Positions 35,420 to 44,497 of a stretch of 64,000 bases of DNA are shown here, one piece after another. Position 1 is the stretch's first letter. Each line of letters starts with the position of its first letter. The position numbers were made by a program, and so were the translations under genes. The stretch comes from Ga0077523 sp038324085 (GTDB lineage Bacteria > Pseudomonadota > Gammaproteobacteria > Burkholderiales > Ga0077523): NCBI GenBank assembly GCA_038324085.1, contig JBBQHP010000007.1, forward strand, positions 62,001 through 126,000. The letters are read 5' to 3'. The notes under the pieces were generated by a model. It made no database searches. It saw only the letters and a list, made by a program, of their open reading frames with translations, and was not told the DNA's origin.

Positions 35420-36505
35420 TCAGTGACTACCGTGGCCTCCCGAATCGCGGGATTGAACCTGCGCGCTCATCACGAAAGCATCGAATCGATTGCAGAAATC
35501 GAGCGGCTGCTCGAAGTACGGCAGTGCTCCCGTCTCGAACCGCTCGCGTCGCCAGAGGGGCAGCGGGCCCAGGTGCCGCACGCCATCGTAATCGGCGAAT
35601 GCACCGCGCGTGCCGTGCGCGAGCCATACCGGCAGCGGCAGCCGCCGGTAGAGTTCGGCAGCGCCGCGCGTGAACAGCCCGCCAGCGATGAACGTCAGCG
35701 GAGCGTGCCGGGCGCCGGGCTGATGGGCGCTCAGATGATCGTAATCGAGCAGGCGCTCATCGATCCGGGGCGAGCCCCAGGTGCGCTTCAGAAACCAGCG
35801 CAACGACGGCCGTGAGGTCAACGCGCGAAACAGCAGATCGGTCCAAAGCGGGCAACGCAGCAACGCGAGCAGCCACGGCTGGCGTTTCGAAACGCTCTTG
35901 CCGGGAGTTTCGCGGCGATCGTGTTCCAGGCCGGTGGGGCTGACCAGCGCCACGCTCCGGAAGCGCCGCGGCTGCTCGAGCACGGCGCGCGCCACGAACT
36001 CGCAAGACAAGGACACGCCCATGACGTCCGGCGCGCGGCGCAGTCCGAGCGAGACCATGTAGACCTGCGCGGCGAGGATCGAACGGCTCATCAGTACCGG
36101 GTCGTAGCACCGATCGGGGCGATCGGACGAGCCGAAACCGGGCAGTTCCAGTGCCACGACCGGGCGCAGTCGCGCATAGTGTTCGAACACCGGCCGCAGC
36201 TCCGCCGCCGACGCGGCAGCGTTGATGCTATGGACCAGCAGGAGCGGCGTCTTGGTCAGCGCATCGCTGCGGAAGCAGCCTTCCGAGAGATACAATGCGA
36301 CTCTCTGTCCTGCATAAGGGAATCGTTGCCGCTCCCCATCCAACGCAAGCGGCAACACGTGCGTCGCGGCGACCCGCCCCATCGCCCGCAAGGAGTCGAC
36401 GGCCCGCTTGCTGCGCAGGCGCGAAGACGCTTGCTCGGCTTCGAGATCCGCCTCCAGTGCCGTCGCCCGTTCTTCTTGCCGGACGTCGGCGTATATGCCC
36501 GTCAT
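35420..36505 (-). CDS. alpha/beta hydrolase
   Basis: A 361-residue alpha/beta-fold hydrolase with no signal peptide. PLLLVHSINAAASAAELRPV is the oxyanion-side strand and loop, and VVALELPGFGSSDRP is typical of the fold. The nucleophile elbow reads GVSLS (Ser165), with Ser where Gly is usual. A cap region follows, and the catalytic His is not certain. Its start ATG overlaps the stop of a 65-residue membrane-protein gene by four bases, so the two are coupled. Substrate unknown. Confidence 0.8.
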   Translation of the reverse strand: MTGIYADVRQEERATALEADLEAEQASSRLRSKRAVDSLRAMGRVAATHVLPLALDGERQRFPYAGQRVALYLSEGCFRSDALTKTPLLLVHSINAAASAAELRPVFEHYARLRPVVALELPGFGSSDRPDRCYDPVLMSRSILAAQVYMVSLGLRRAPDVMGVSLSCEFVARAVLEQPRRFRSVALVSPTGLEHDRRETPGKSVSKRQPWLLALLRCPLWTDLLFRALTSRPSLRWFLKRTWGSPRIDERLLDYDHLSAHQPGARHAPLTFIAGGLFTRGAAELYRRLPLPVWLAHGTRGAFADYDGVRHLGPLPLWRRERFETGALPYFEQPLDFCNRFDAFVMSAQVQSRDSGGHGSH

Positions 36506-36699
36506 CGATCAACCGGCGCCACCGCCGGCGTCGCTGCGTCGGGGACGAGGCCCCCTTCGTCCTCCCAACGATTGACCGCGACCTTCTGGTCGCGACGCAG
36601 CCGTGCATAAGCGCGTGTCTCCGCGCGCTGCAGCAGCTGTTGCAGGCCCTTGACGGCGAGGCCCGATGCGATGGCGATCATCACGAGTTTCCTGAACAT
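36502..36699 (-). CDS. small membrane-anchored protein, 65 residues
   Basis: A tiny protein with one short hydrophobic N-terminal segment (LVMIAIASGLAVKGLQQLL) and a basic then acidic soluble tail (RAYARLRRDQKVAV, then NRWEDEGGLVP). An AAGGAAG ribosome-binding site lies at the right distance and the stop overlaps the hydrolase start, which together argue it is translated. I do not recognise the family. It may anchor or regulate the hydrolase at the membrane. Confidence 0.6.
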   Translation of the reverse strand: MFRKLVMIAIASGLAVKGLQQLLQRAETRAYARLRRDQKVAVNRWEDEGGLVPDAATPAVAPVDR

Positions 36700-36825
36700 G
36701 GCGGCTTCCTTGTGTTTGGCCTGCGCTGCCGGGTGCAGCGTCCGAGGGAAGCATCGTGCGCCCCAGTATCGGCCCCGCGCTGTCGGCGCGTGCCGGTACA
36801 ACGGGTAGGACGATGCCGACGGTTG

Positions 36826-37245
36826 CTATCGAGCGCGCAGAATGAACCACCAGGTGGCAAGCCCCGCCAGTCCGGAAACAACCGCACCCCAGCCGATGTC
36901 GACCAGGCTCAGTCGAAGACTCCAGCCACGCAACGTTGCCAGATTGGTGAGGTCATAGGTGCCGTACGCCATCAGGCCGACGACAGCGGAACGAGCGAAT
37001 GCGCCGGTCGCGGTGGCGGGTGCGGGCTGCAAGGCGAGGACCACCAGCCCCAACGGGTAGAGGACGTAGAAAGCCGCCGCGGGCGCGATCGGAATCGAGT
37101 CGAGCATCAGCGTGCCGAGCTCGCGACGATAGAATTCGCGCGCCACGAAGCCCAGCCAGACGCCATCCAGGATCGCGAGAACCAGGAAGGCGACCACGTA
37201 GGCCGAACCGAACATCAAAGCGGACAGATCGAATGGATTCTTCAT
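36826..37245 (-). CDS. DUF2177 family membrane protein
   Basis: A 139-residue integral membrane protein with four predicted spans, matching the DUF2177 pattern: VVAFLVLAILDGVWLGFVAREFYR, a middle YVLYPLGLVVLAL, then AYGTYDLTNLATLRGWSL and the final VDIGWGAVVSG. Function is unknown; the conserved D and YD-TN residues suggest a transport or enzymatic site inside the membrane. The ATG at 37245 was chosen because it starts the domain; the ribosome-binding site is weak. It diverges from the antiporter gene across a gap of about 160 bases. Confidence 0.78.
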   Translation of the reverse strand: MKNPFDLSALMFGSAYVVAFLVLAILDGVWLGFVAREFYRRELGTLMLDSIPIAPAAAFYVLYPLGLVVLALQPAPATATGAFARSAVVGLMAYGTYDLTNLATLRGWSLRLSLVDIGWGAVVSGLAGLATWWFILRAR

Positions 37246-37409
37246 GAACAGATTCCCGGGCTGCTGTTGCACGTCGGAAGGGGCGCGGCGACCACCCCGC
37301 AACGGCGGAGAAAGAAGTTTCGCGCCAGGGCGACGCTGCTACAACCGGACAGCGGGCGCATACCACGTAGTCCCGCTCCTACGGCAAGCGGATTGCGCGG
37401 TGCACGAGC

Positions 37410-38768
37410 TTGCCTGAAAGCCTGACGACCCAGCTGGCCATGTGGTGCACGCTGGCCGGCGCGCTGCTGATCGTGATGGCGCTCGCCAGTACGGTGCTCG
37501 CCCGTCTGCCGCTCAGCACCGCCATGCTCTACCTGGCAGTCGGCGCGGGGGTGAGTCCGATCGGTCTCGGGCTGGCGGCTCCGGCCGCCCTCGACCACGC
37601 GCAATTGCTCGAACGCCTGACCGAGGTCGTCGTGGTCGTGTCGCTCTTCTCGTGCGGTCTGAAACTCAGTCCCGGGCTCGAGGACCGGCGTTGGCTGCCG
37701 CCCATACGGCTCGCGCTTACGTCGATGCTGGTGACGGCCGCGCTCATCGCTGCCATCGGCGTGTACCTGCTGCACTTGCCGCTGGGTGCTGCGATCCTGC
37801 TCGGCGGCATCCTGGCGCCGACCGATCCGGTACTGGCGTCCGACGTCCAGGTGGCTGCGCCGGGCGACCATGACCCGCTGCGCTTCGCGCTGACGGGCGA
37901 GGGCGGCCTGAACGACGGCACCGCATTCCCGATCGTCATGCTGGGTCTGGGTCTGCTCGGGCTGCATGAACTCGGACCGGGCGGGTCGCAGTGGCTCGTC
38001 GCCGACCTGCTGTGGGCGTCGATCGCAGGTATCGGCGTCGGCGCACTGCTCGGCACCGTCGTCGGCAGGCTCGTGATCTATCTGCGTCACGCCCACAAGG
38101 AAGCGGTCGGGCTGGACAATTTCCTCGCGCTCGGCCTGATCGCACTGACCTACGGCACGGCGTTGCTGCTGCACGGCTACGGTTTTCTTGCGGCATTTGC
38201 CGCCGGCGTGGCGCTGCGCCGGGTCGAGCGGCGCGCTTCCGCGACCCCGCCGGACGACGCCGACACCGGCGCGCCGTCGGCGCCTCTGGCCGCCGCCTCC
38301 GAACGACTGGCCATCGAGCCGGATGCGGCGCGGGTCGAAGCGATCGCGACGCATCCGCACCACGCCGCCGCCTTCATGGCGCACGCGATGTTGAGCTTCA
38401 ATGAGCAACTCGAACGCATCGGCGAGTTGATCGCCGTGGTCGTCCTCGGCACGCTGCTGTGGGCAGTGGATTGGCATCTGGCGCCGTGGTGGTTCGTGCC
38501 GCTGCTGTTGCTGGTCGTGCGTCCTGTCGCGGTCGCGGTCGGGCTCGCGGGTTCGGCCGCCTCGGGCGCGCAACGCCGCCTCATCGGCTGGTTCGGCATT
38601 CGCGGCATCGGCTCGATCTACTACCTTGCGTATGCGATCAACCACGGCCTGGACGCGGATCTCGCGCGGGTGCTCACGGCGCTGACGGCGTTGAGCGTGG
38701 TGACGTCCATCGTCCTGCACGGCATCACCGTGACGCCGCTGATGGCGCTGTACAACCGTTCCCGGTGA
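37410..38768 (+). CDS. cation:proton antiporter (CPA1 type)
   Basis: A Na+(K+)/H+ antiporter with about twelve membrane spans. Key signs are GGILAPTDPVLASDVQV, with the acidic ion site, and GEGGLNDGTAFPIV, the GxND motif of CPA1 proteins. Another is GWFGIRGIGSIYYLAYAI near the C-terminus. A soluble Ala/Asp-rich linker (about residues 275-320) splits the membrane domain. No TrkA-type domain follows. The start is uncertain: a TTG at 37410 gives 452 residues, while the ATG at 37440 would give 442; neither has a clear ribosome-binding site. Confidence 0.85.
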   Translation: MPESLTTQLAMWCTLAGALLIVMALASTVLARLPLSTAMLYLAVGAGVSPIGLGLAAPAALDHAQLLERLTEVVVVVSLFSCGLKLSPGLEDRRWLPPIRLALTSMLVTAALIAAIGVYLLHLPLGAAILLGGILAPTDPVLASDVQVAAPGDHDPLRFALTGEGGLNDGTAFPIVMLGLGLLGLHELGPGGSQWLVADLLWASIAGIGVGALLGTVVGRLVIYLRHAHKEAVGLDNFLALGLIALTYGTALLLHGYGFLAAFAAGVALRRVERRASATPPDDADTGAPSAPLAAASERLAIEPDAARVEAIATHPHHAAAFMAHAMLSFNEQLERIGELIAVVVLGTLLWAVDWHLAPWWFVPLLLLVVRPVAVAVGLAGSAASGAQRRLIGWFGIRGIGSIYYLAYAINHGLDADLARVLTALTALSVVTSIVLHGITVTPLMALYNRSR

Positions 38769-38934
38769 TACCCCGCGCAGCTGCGACCGCGGGTAGGAAG
38801 AGGACGACAGCCGCACGGCATTGCCTCCGGCAGCACGGGTGGGTTGAGCGGTCGACAATGCCGACGTGCCGCGAGCGTCCTGGTGGGGTGACGCGCGCAA
38901 TCGAAAAAAACGGCAATCGCAGGAGGTTTCGACC

Positions 38935-39810
38935 ATGGCGACTCGCGTGATCTGGAAGGGGGCCATCAGCTTCGGGCTGGTGCACGTGCCCGTGGCGCTG
39001 CACTCGGCGGCGAGGGATACCGACATCGATTTCGACTGGCTCGACAAGCGCTCGATGGATCCCGTGGGCTACAAGCGGATCAACAAGCGTACCGGTCGCG
39101 AAATCGATCGCGAGAACATCGTGAAGGGCGTGAAGCTCGACGACGGCGACTACGTGATCGTGAGCGAGGACGAGATCAAGGCCGCTTACCCGCAATCCAC
39201 ACAGACCATCGAGATCGAGGCTTTCGTGCGCGCGACCGAGATTCCCTTCGTATACCTGGAGCGTCCCTACTACCTTGAACCGATCGGCAAGGGTGGCAAG
39301 GTCTACGCCCTGCTGCGCGAAGCGATGCTGAAAGAGGGCGTGATCGGGATCGCCCGGGTAGTGATGCACTCGAAGGAGCACCTGGCCGCCCTCATTCCCA
39401 CCGGGCCGGCGCTGATCCTCGATACGCTGCGCTGGCACGACGCCATCCTCGACTGGAGCGACCTGACATTGCCGGCCGCGGGCAAGTCCGGCGTCAACCT
39501 CAAGGAAGCCGAACTGAAGATGGCGGCGCAACTCGTCGCCGACATGACGCGCCCCTGGAAGCCCGAGGACTATGCCGATCGCTTCACGGAAGCGGTGCTG
39601 GCGCTGGTCAAGAAGCGCGCGGACGCCGGGAAGACCGAGGCGGTCGAAAGAGTGGAGACCGAATCCGGGTCGTCTTCGGCGAGCAATGTCGTGGACCTGA
39701 CCGAGCTGCTGAAGAAGAGCCTGGGCCAACGCAAGGCCGGGGCGCTGCCCCGCCCCGGTGCGCCCGCGGGCAAGGCGGAAAAGAAGACTTCGTCCCGCAA
39801 GCGCGCCTGA
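38935..39810 (+). CDS. ku: Ku protein, non-homologous end joining
   Basis: A 291-residue bacterial Ku homodimer subunit that binds DNA double-strand ends and recruits LigD. The N-terminus (RVIWKGAISFGLVHVPVALH) is the strongest bacterial Ku signature. The core includes RPYYLEPIGKGGKVYALLR and EAELKMAAQLVADMT, and the C-terminal tail is Lys-rich (KAEKKTSSRKRA), as in many Ku proteins that bind DNA there. An AGGAGG ribosome-binding site precedes the ATG at 38935. The ligD gene follows after seven bases, forming a two-gene NHEJ operon. Confidence 0.95.
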   Translation: MATRVIWKGAISFGLVHVPVALHSAARDTDIDFDWLDKRSMDPVGYKRINKRTGREIDRENIVKGVKLDDGDYVIVSEDEIKAAYPQSTQTIEIEAFVRATEIPFVYLERPYYLEPIGKGGKVYALLREAMLKEGVIGIARVVMHSKEHLAALIPTGPALILDTLRWHDAILDWSDLTLPAAGKSGVNLKEAELKMAAQLVADMTRPWKPEDYADRFTEAVLALVKKRADAGKTEAVERVETESGSSSASNVVDLTELLKKSLGQRKAGALPRPGAPAGKAEKKTSSRKRA

Positions 39811-39817
39811 TCGCGCC

Positions 39818-42385
39818 GTGTCCAGATCCCGCTCGGGGGCGCAACCCGGACCGGCACCCGGCGCACCGAAGGCTCGGCTCGATCGCTACCGCGCCAAGCG
39901 CAATTTTGCCGTCACGCCCGAACCTGAGGACGGGTCGACCCGGCGGGCGCACACCCTTTCGTTCGTGATCCAGAAGCACCAGGCATCGCACCTGCACTAC
40001 GACTTTCGCCTCGAGCTCGACGCCGTGCTGCTCTCCTGGGCGGTGCCGAAAGGCCCCAGTCTCGATCCGGCGCAGAAGCGTCTCGCCGTGCAGGTCGAGG
40101 ATCATCCGCTCGCCTACGGGTCGTTCGAAGGCACGATCCCACCGAAGCAGTACGGTGCCGGCACGGTCATCGTGTGGGATCGCGGCACGTGGGAGCCGGT
40201 CGGCGACGCGAATGACGGTCTCGCCCGCGGCAAGCTCGAATTCCGGCTGCACGGAGAGAAGCTCGCGGGACGCTGGGAACTGATCCGCACGGGCGGCGGC
40301 AGGCAGCCGAACTGGCTGCTGTTCAAGAAGCGGGACGAGTGGGCGCGCCCCGCCGCGGACTACGACGTCGTCATGGCGTTGCCGGACAGCGTGGTGCTTC
40401 ATCCGCTCGGACTCCTCGATGCCCGCCGGCCCGCAATCGCCGTGGCAGCGAGCGGTTCGGCGCTGGCCGACGACCCGATCGAGCTGCTGCGCGGCGTCAA
40501 GAAGACCCGCCTGCCTGCAACATTGAAGCCACAGCTCGCGACCTTGGTGAAGTCGATGCCGGGCGGTGACGACTGGGTCCATGAGATCAAATGGGACGGC
40601 TATCGGATCCTGGCGAGGATCTCGGATGGCCGGGCGCAACTGTTCACGCGGGGCGGCCACGACTGGTCGGCGAAGATGCCCTCCCTGGTTCACGACGTCG
40701 CGGCCCTGGGCGTCGCGGATTCGTGGCTCGACGGCGAAGTGGTCGTCCTGGACGACCGTGGCGTGCCGGACTTCAATGCGCTGCAGAACGCGTTCGACGC
40801 CGAGCACACCGATGACCTGCGCTATTTCATTTTCGACGCGCCGTTCCTGGAGGGCCGGGATTTGAGAGTCAGCCCGCTGCAGATGCGCAGAGCGCTGGTG
40901 CAGCGCCTGATCGCGGCCAGAGGCAGCGGGCGGGTGCGTTTCAGCGAAGCCTTCGAGGCACCGGCATCGAGTCTCCTCGCAGCCGCCTGCTCGATGCACC
41001 TCGAGGGCATCGTCGCGAAGCGTCGCGATTCGCGATATGTGTCCGCGCGCGCTGATTCCTGGCTGAAAGTGAAGTGCTCACGGCGTCAGGAGTTCGTCAT
41101 CGCCGGCTTCACCGATCGAGGCGACGATGCGCGGTCTGTCGGATCGTTGGTACTCGCCTACCACCGTGGCGGCACGTTGCGGGCCGCAGGGAGCGTGGGC
41201 ACCGGCTGGAGCAGCGAAGAGGGCGTGGCGCTGCGTGAACGCCTGGCTCCGCTCGAGGTGCCGGAGCCGAAACTGGCGCCCGTATCCGGCCAGCGCCGCT
41301 GGCCGAACCGCCGGAGCGCGGCGATGCACTGGGTACAGCCCCGCCTGGTGGGAGAAGTCGAATTCGCGTCCTGGACGCCGGATGGCCTGGTGCGGCATGC
41401 GTCATTCAAGGGTCTGCGCATGGACAAGACGGCGCGCGACGTCACCCGCGAGACGGACTCCGACGTGAAGCCGGTGGCCCGCGTGGCATCGCGCGCCCCG
41501 GCGCGCGTGGGCTCGGTCAAGGTGTCGCATGGCGAGCGGGTGATCGATGCCTCGACCGGAATGCGCAAGATCGACCTGGTCCGCTACTACGAAAGCATCG
41601 CACCGAGATTGCTGCCGCATCTGCAAGGCCGGCCGGTGTCGCTGGTACGCGGTCCGGATGGCGTCGATGGCGAACTGTTCTTCCAGAAGCACGACAACCG
41701 GGGCAGCATTCCCGGGGTCCGCGAGCTGGATCCCGGACTCTGGCCCGGGCATGCCGGCCTGCTCGCGATCCCGAACGCGGACGGGATCGTCAGCGCGGCC
41801 CAGATGAACGTGCTCGAATTCCATACCTGGAATGTCACGACCCGATCCATCGGCAAACCGGACCGGATCGTCTTCGACATCGATCCCGGGGAGGGGATCG
41901 AATGGAACGCCGTGGGCGAAGCCGCGACCCTGCTCCGCACCTTGCTGGCGGAATTGAAGCTGCAGAGCTGGCTCAAGACCAGTGGCGGCAAGGGCCTGCA
42001 CGTTGTCGTCCCGCTCGCCGCTCGCACCGATTCCGCGACGGTCAAGCATTTCTCCCAGGCGGTGGTGGCGCACCTCGCGCGCACTTTCCCCACGCGTTTC
42101 GCCGTGAAGAGCGGAGCATCCAACAGGGTCGGCCGCATCTTCATCGACTATCTGCGCAACGGTGCCGGACAGACGACCGCCGCAGCGTTCTCGGCGCGCG
42201 CGCGGCCCGGCCTGGGAGTGTCCATGCCCTTGGCCTGGGACGAACTGCCATCGGTCAGGAGCGGGGCGCAGTGGACGATCACGACCGCCCGTGAACACCT
42301 CTCGTTCGAGAAACAAGATCCGTGGGCAGGCTACTGGCGCGAACGGCAGACGCTGACCGCGGCAATCCGGGCGCAGATCGAATGA
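39818..42385 (+). CDS. ligD: multifunctional ATP-dependent DNA ligase LigD (phosphoesterase-ligase-polymerase)
   Basis: An 855-residue end-joining enzyme. Domain order is 3'-phosphoesterase (residues about 40-170, HLHYDFRLELDAVLLSWAVP), ATP-dependent ligase (about 220-520, with the adenylated Lys258 in HEIKWDGYRILARI), and an archaeo-eukaryotic primase-type polymerase (about 560-855, with IVFDIDPGEG holding the metal aspartates). This PE-LIG-POL order is that of Pseudomonas LigD, different from Mycobacterium. The start is probably the GTG at 39818, seven bases after ku; the frame overlaps ku further upstream, but that part has no ligase character. It repairs breaks together with Ku. Confidence 0.93.
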   Translation: MSRSRSGAQPGPAPGAPKARLDRYRAKRNFAVTPEPEDGSTRRAHTLSFVIQKHQASHLHYDFRLELDAVLLSWAVPKGPSLDPAQKRLAVQVEDHPLAYGSFEGTIPPKQYGAGTVIVWDRGTWEPVGDANDGLARGKLEFRLHGEKLAGRWELIRTGGGRQPNWLLFKKRDEWARPAADYDVVMALPDSVVLHPLGLLDARRPAIAVAASGSALADDPIELLRGVKKTRLPATLKPQLATLVKSMPGGDDWVHEIKWDGYRILARISDGRAQLFTRGGHDWSAKMPSLVHDVAALGVADSWLDGEVVVLDDRGVPDFNALQNAFDAEHTDDLRYFIFDAPFLEGRDLRVSPLQMRRALVQRLIAARGSGRVRFSEAFEAPASSLLAAACSMHLEGIVAKRRDSRYVSARADSWLKVKCSRRQEFVIAGFTDRGDDARSVGSLVLAYHRGGTLRAAGSVGTGWSSEEGVALRERLAPLEVPEPKLAPVSGQRRWPNRRSAAMHWVQPRLVGEVEFASWTPDGLVRHASFKGLRMDKTARDVTRETDSDVKPVARVASRAPARVGSVKVSHGERVIDASTGMRKIDLVRYYESIAPRLLPHLQGRPVSLVRGPDGVDGELFFQKHDNRGSIPGVRELDPGLWPGHAGLLAIPNADGIVSAAQMNVLEFHTWNVTTRSIGKPDRIVFDIDPGEGIEWNAVGEAATLLRTLLAELKLQSWLKTSGGKGLHVVVPLAARTDSATVKHFSQAVVAHLARTFPTRFAVKSGASNRVGRIFIDYLRNGAGQTTAAAFSARARPGLGVSMPLAWDELPSVRSGAQWTITTAREHLSFEKQDPWAGYWRERQTLTAAIRAQIE

Positions 42386-42450
42386 CGCGCCCAGCGTTTC
42401 ATCCCCGGTAGTCCGTCGTCCCTCTCGCCTGCTGCCCGACCCGTTCACCG

Positions 42451-43335
42451 ATGACCATCCATTTCGACATCGAGCACACCACGCGCTACCGGTTTGCGCG
42501 GCCGGTGATGTTCGGCGAGCATCGCGTGATGTTCCGCCCGCGCGACAGCCACGACCTGCGCGTCCTCGCCACCGATCTCCTGGTGCACCCGGAGCCCGAC
42601 GACATCCGCCTGATTCAGGATGTCTACTCGAATTCCATCGCGATCGTCCAGCCGCGCAGCCCCGCGTCGGAACTGGAACTCGTGGCGCGTTTCACCGTCG
42701 AGCACGTCGGCACCCGGGTACTCGACCTGCCGCTGGACCCGTCTGCCGAGGGCTATCCCTTTGTCTACCGGGACGACGAGCGCGAGATCCTGCTGCCCTT
42801 CCTCACGCCGTGGTACGACGATCCCGCAGGAATCATGGCGAACTGGGCGCATCAGTTCGTTCAGCCGGCGGGCAACGTCGGGACGCGCGAGATCCTGGTG
42901 GCGATGACGCGCCACATCCGCGATTCGATGATCTATCGGCCCCGCTACGAGGAAGGCGTCCAGACGCCCTACCGCACGATCGAACTGAACAGTGGCACCT
43001 GCCGCGACTTCGCGACCCTGATGATCGAGGCCGTGCGCCATCTCGGCTATGCGGCGCGGTTCGTGTCGGGGTACCTGTGGTCCGGCGAGGGTGATCCGCG
43101 AGGGAACGGGCACATCGAACCCGGTGCCACCCACGCGTGGGTCCAGGTCTATCTGCCCGGTGCGGGCTGGTTGCCGTTCGATCCGACCAACAACCTCGTC
43201 GGCGGCGACGAACTGGTGCGCGTGGGCGTATCCAGGCACGCGAGCCAGGCCTCACCCGTAAGGGGTACATGGTTCGGCTGTCCCACCGATTACCTCGGCA
43301 TGGACGTGGACGTCCAGGTGCGCAAACGTCTCTGA
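42451..43335 (+). CDS. transglutaminase-like cysteine protease-fold protein
   Basis: A 294-residue bacterial transglutaminase-like protein. The catalytic triad is visible: Cys184 in NSGTCRDFATLM, His228 in GATHAWVQVYLP and Asp244 in WLPFDPTN. The N-terminal beta domain (HTTRYRFARPVMFGEHRVMF) is the usual partner domain in these about 290-residue proteins. No signal peptide, so it is cytoplasmic. Relatives are peptidases or amidases often next to peptide-synthesis genes, but none is nearby. The gene converges with the response-regulator gene. Confidence 0.87.
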   Translation: MTIHFDIEHTTRYRFARPVMFGEHRVMFRPRDSHDLRVLATDLLVHPEPDDIRLIQDVYSNSIAIVQPRSPASELELVARFTVEHVGTRVLDLPLDPSAEGYPFVYRDDEREILLPFLTPWYDDPAGIMANWAHQFVQPAGNVGTREILVAMTRHIRDSMIYRPRYEEGVQTPYRTIELNSGTCRDFATLMIEAVRHLGYAARFVSGYLWSGEGDPRGNGHIEPGATHAWVQVYLPGAGWLPFDPTNNLVGGDELVRVGVSRHASQASPVRGTWFGCPTDYLGMDVDVQVRKRL

Positions 43336-43376
43336 ATCCGCGCGATGGACGCACCGCGCCGCATCCATCGGATCGA

Positions 43377-44009
43377 CTACTGGATCAGCCCGTTCTTGAG
43401 CGCGTAGTAGGTGAGATCGCTGTTCGACGCGAGATTCATCTTTTCCATCACGCGCGTGCGATACGTGCTTACGGTCTTGACGCTGAGCGACAGGCTCTCC
43501 GCCATATGGCCGATGGTCTCGCCTTTCGCCAGCCGCAGGAACACCTGGAATTCACGTTCGGACAATTGCTCGTGCAGCGGTTTCGCCGCGGTCGGATCGA
43601 CGCCGGCGGCTAGCAGTTCGGCCACTGCACTGGAGATGTACTTGCGACCGCGAAAGACGGTCCGTATCGCCCGGATGATCTCTTCGGGCTCGCATTCCTT
43701 GTTGAGATAGCCGCTCGCGCCCTGCTTGAGCAGCGTGGTTGCGTAGTGGGCTTCGGGAAATCCGGAGAGAATCAGGATCGGGAGATCCGGCGCCCGGGCC
43801 CTGATCGCGGCGAGCGCGTCGACCCCGCTCTGCTGCGGCATCGACAGATCCATCAGCAGCACATCCACGTCGCCCTGGCGCACCAGATCGAGCGCTTCGC
43901 GTCCGTTCGACGCTTCGCCGGTGACCTTCAGGTCCGCTTCCTCGGCCAGATATTGCCGCAGCCCCGCGCGTACGATGGCATGGTCGTCGACGATGGCGAT
44001 GCGGATCAT
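43377..44009 (-). CDS. NarL/FixJ-type response regulator
   Basis: A 210-residue two-component regulator. The receiver domain has Asp8/Asp9, the phosphoacceptor Asp54 in VLLMDLSMP and a conserved Lys in GYLNKE. The C-terminal LuxR-type helix-turn-helix reads LSEREFQVFLRLAKGETIGH with LSVKTVSTYRTRVMEKM. It most resembles UvrY/GacA-like regulators. No histidine kinase is adjacent, so it is an orphan here. It is divergent from the DUF1328/YqjD stress genes, with about 270 bases between. Confidence 0.9.
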   Translation of the reverse strand: MIRIAIVDDHAIVRAGLRQYLAEEADLKVTGEASNGREALDLVRQGDVDVLLMDLSMPQQSGVDALAAIRARAPDLPILILSGFPEAHYATTLLKQGASGYLNKECEPEEIIRAIRTVFRGRKYISSAVAELLAAGVDPTAAKPLHEQLSEREFQVFLRLAKGETIGHMAESLSLSVKTVSTYRTRVMEKMNLASNSDLTYYALKNGLIQ

Positions 44010-44119
44010 GGTGGGCAGGGTTCCGGACTAGCGACTCGCGCTACGAGTTTAATGGAACGCGGCCCGCCTGACCATTCCCGGCCCATACAACGGGCAGCGC
44101 GCGCACTCCGCGCAGGGCA

Positions 44120-44138
44120 ACACGACCCGAAGTCGTGT
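44120..44138. promoter_or_regulatory. inverted repeat ACACGAC-N5-GTCGTGT
   Basis: A perfect 7-bp inverted repeat with a 5-base spacer (CCGAA) lies 10 bases upstream of a sigma-S-like -10 box. It overlaps where the -35 region would be. It could be an operator for a dimeric regulator or a small hairpin; the short spacer and lack of a T-run argue against a terminator. Confidence 0.4.
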
Positions 44139-44148
44139 CAGGCGACTC

Positions 44149-44155
44149 CTACACT
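44149..44155 (+). promoter_or_regulatory. sigma-S-like -10 element CTACACT
   Basis: CTACACT fits the extended -10 consensus CTAYACT of RpoS-dependent promoters. The expected transcript would start near 44162 and give a leader of about 120 bases before the DUF1328 gene at 44283. The function of the downstream genes (stress envelope proteins) suits sigma-S control. Confidence 0.4.
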
Positions 44156-44282
44156 GCCTTGTTGTTCCCTCCGACGTCGCAGTCCGCTGCGCGCCTACAG
44201 GCAAGGCAGGCGGGCGGCCTTAATCTTCGGTCATGCCGGCGACGAACTGCGCGCTGTCTCTGTCACGTCGAGGAGCCCGACC

Positions 44283-44447
44283 ATGCTCTACTACACCATC
44301 GTCTTCTTCGTCATCGCCCTGATCGCCGCAGTGTTCGGTTTCGGCGGCATTGCTGCCAGTGCGGTAGGCATCGCCAAGATCCTGTTCCTGATCTTCATCG
44401 TGCTGGCAATCGGCAGCATGCTGTTCGGCTTGCTCAAACGAAGCTGA
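44283..44447 (+). CDS. DUF1328 family small membrane protein
   Basis: A 54-residue protein with two hydrophobic spans. The family core FGFGGIAASAVGIAKILFLI, followed by LKRS, identifies DUF1328 (YtjA-like). Such proteins are short inner-membrane proteins found in stress-induced sets; their role is unknown. A GAGGAG ribosome-binding site precedes the ATG. It is followed 50 bases later by the YqjD-like gene, and a second DUF1328 gene lies at 54945. Confidence 0.88.
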   Translation: MLYYTIVFFVIALIAAVFGFGGIAASAVGIAKILFLIFIVLAIGSMLFGLLKRS

Positions 44448-44497
44448 CGTGCTCGCGCACATCACGCAACCATAAATCCAGACAGAAAGGTCCCACC

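Noticed and set aside
38772..38793. CCCGCG...CGCGGG inverted repeat after the antiporter gene
   Set aside because: Only six base pairs with a ten-base loop and no T-run, common by chance in this composition.
37242..39047. 601-codon open frame on the minus strand
   Set aside because: Antisense to the Na+/H+ antiporter, whose membrane spans and CPA1 motifs are clear on the other strand.
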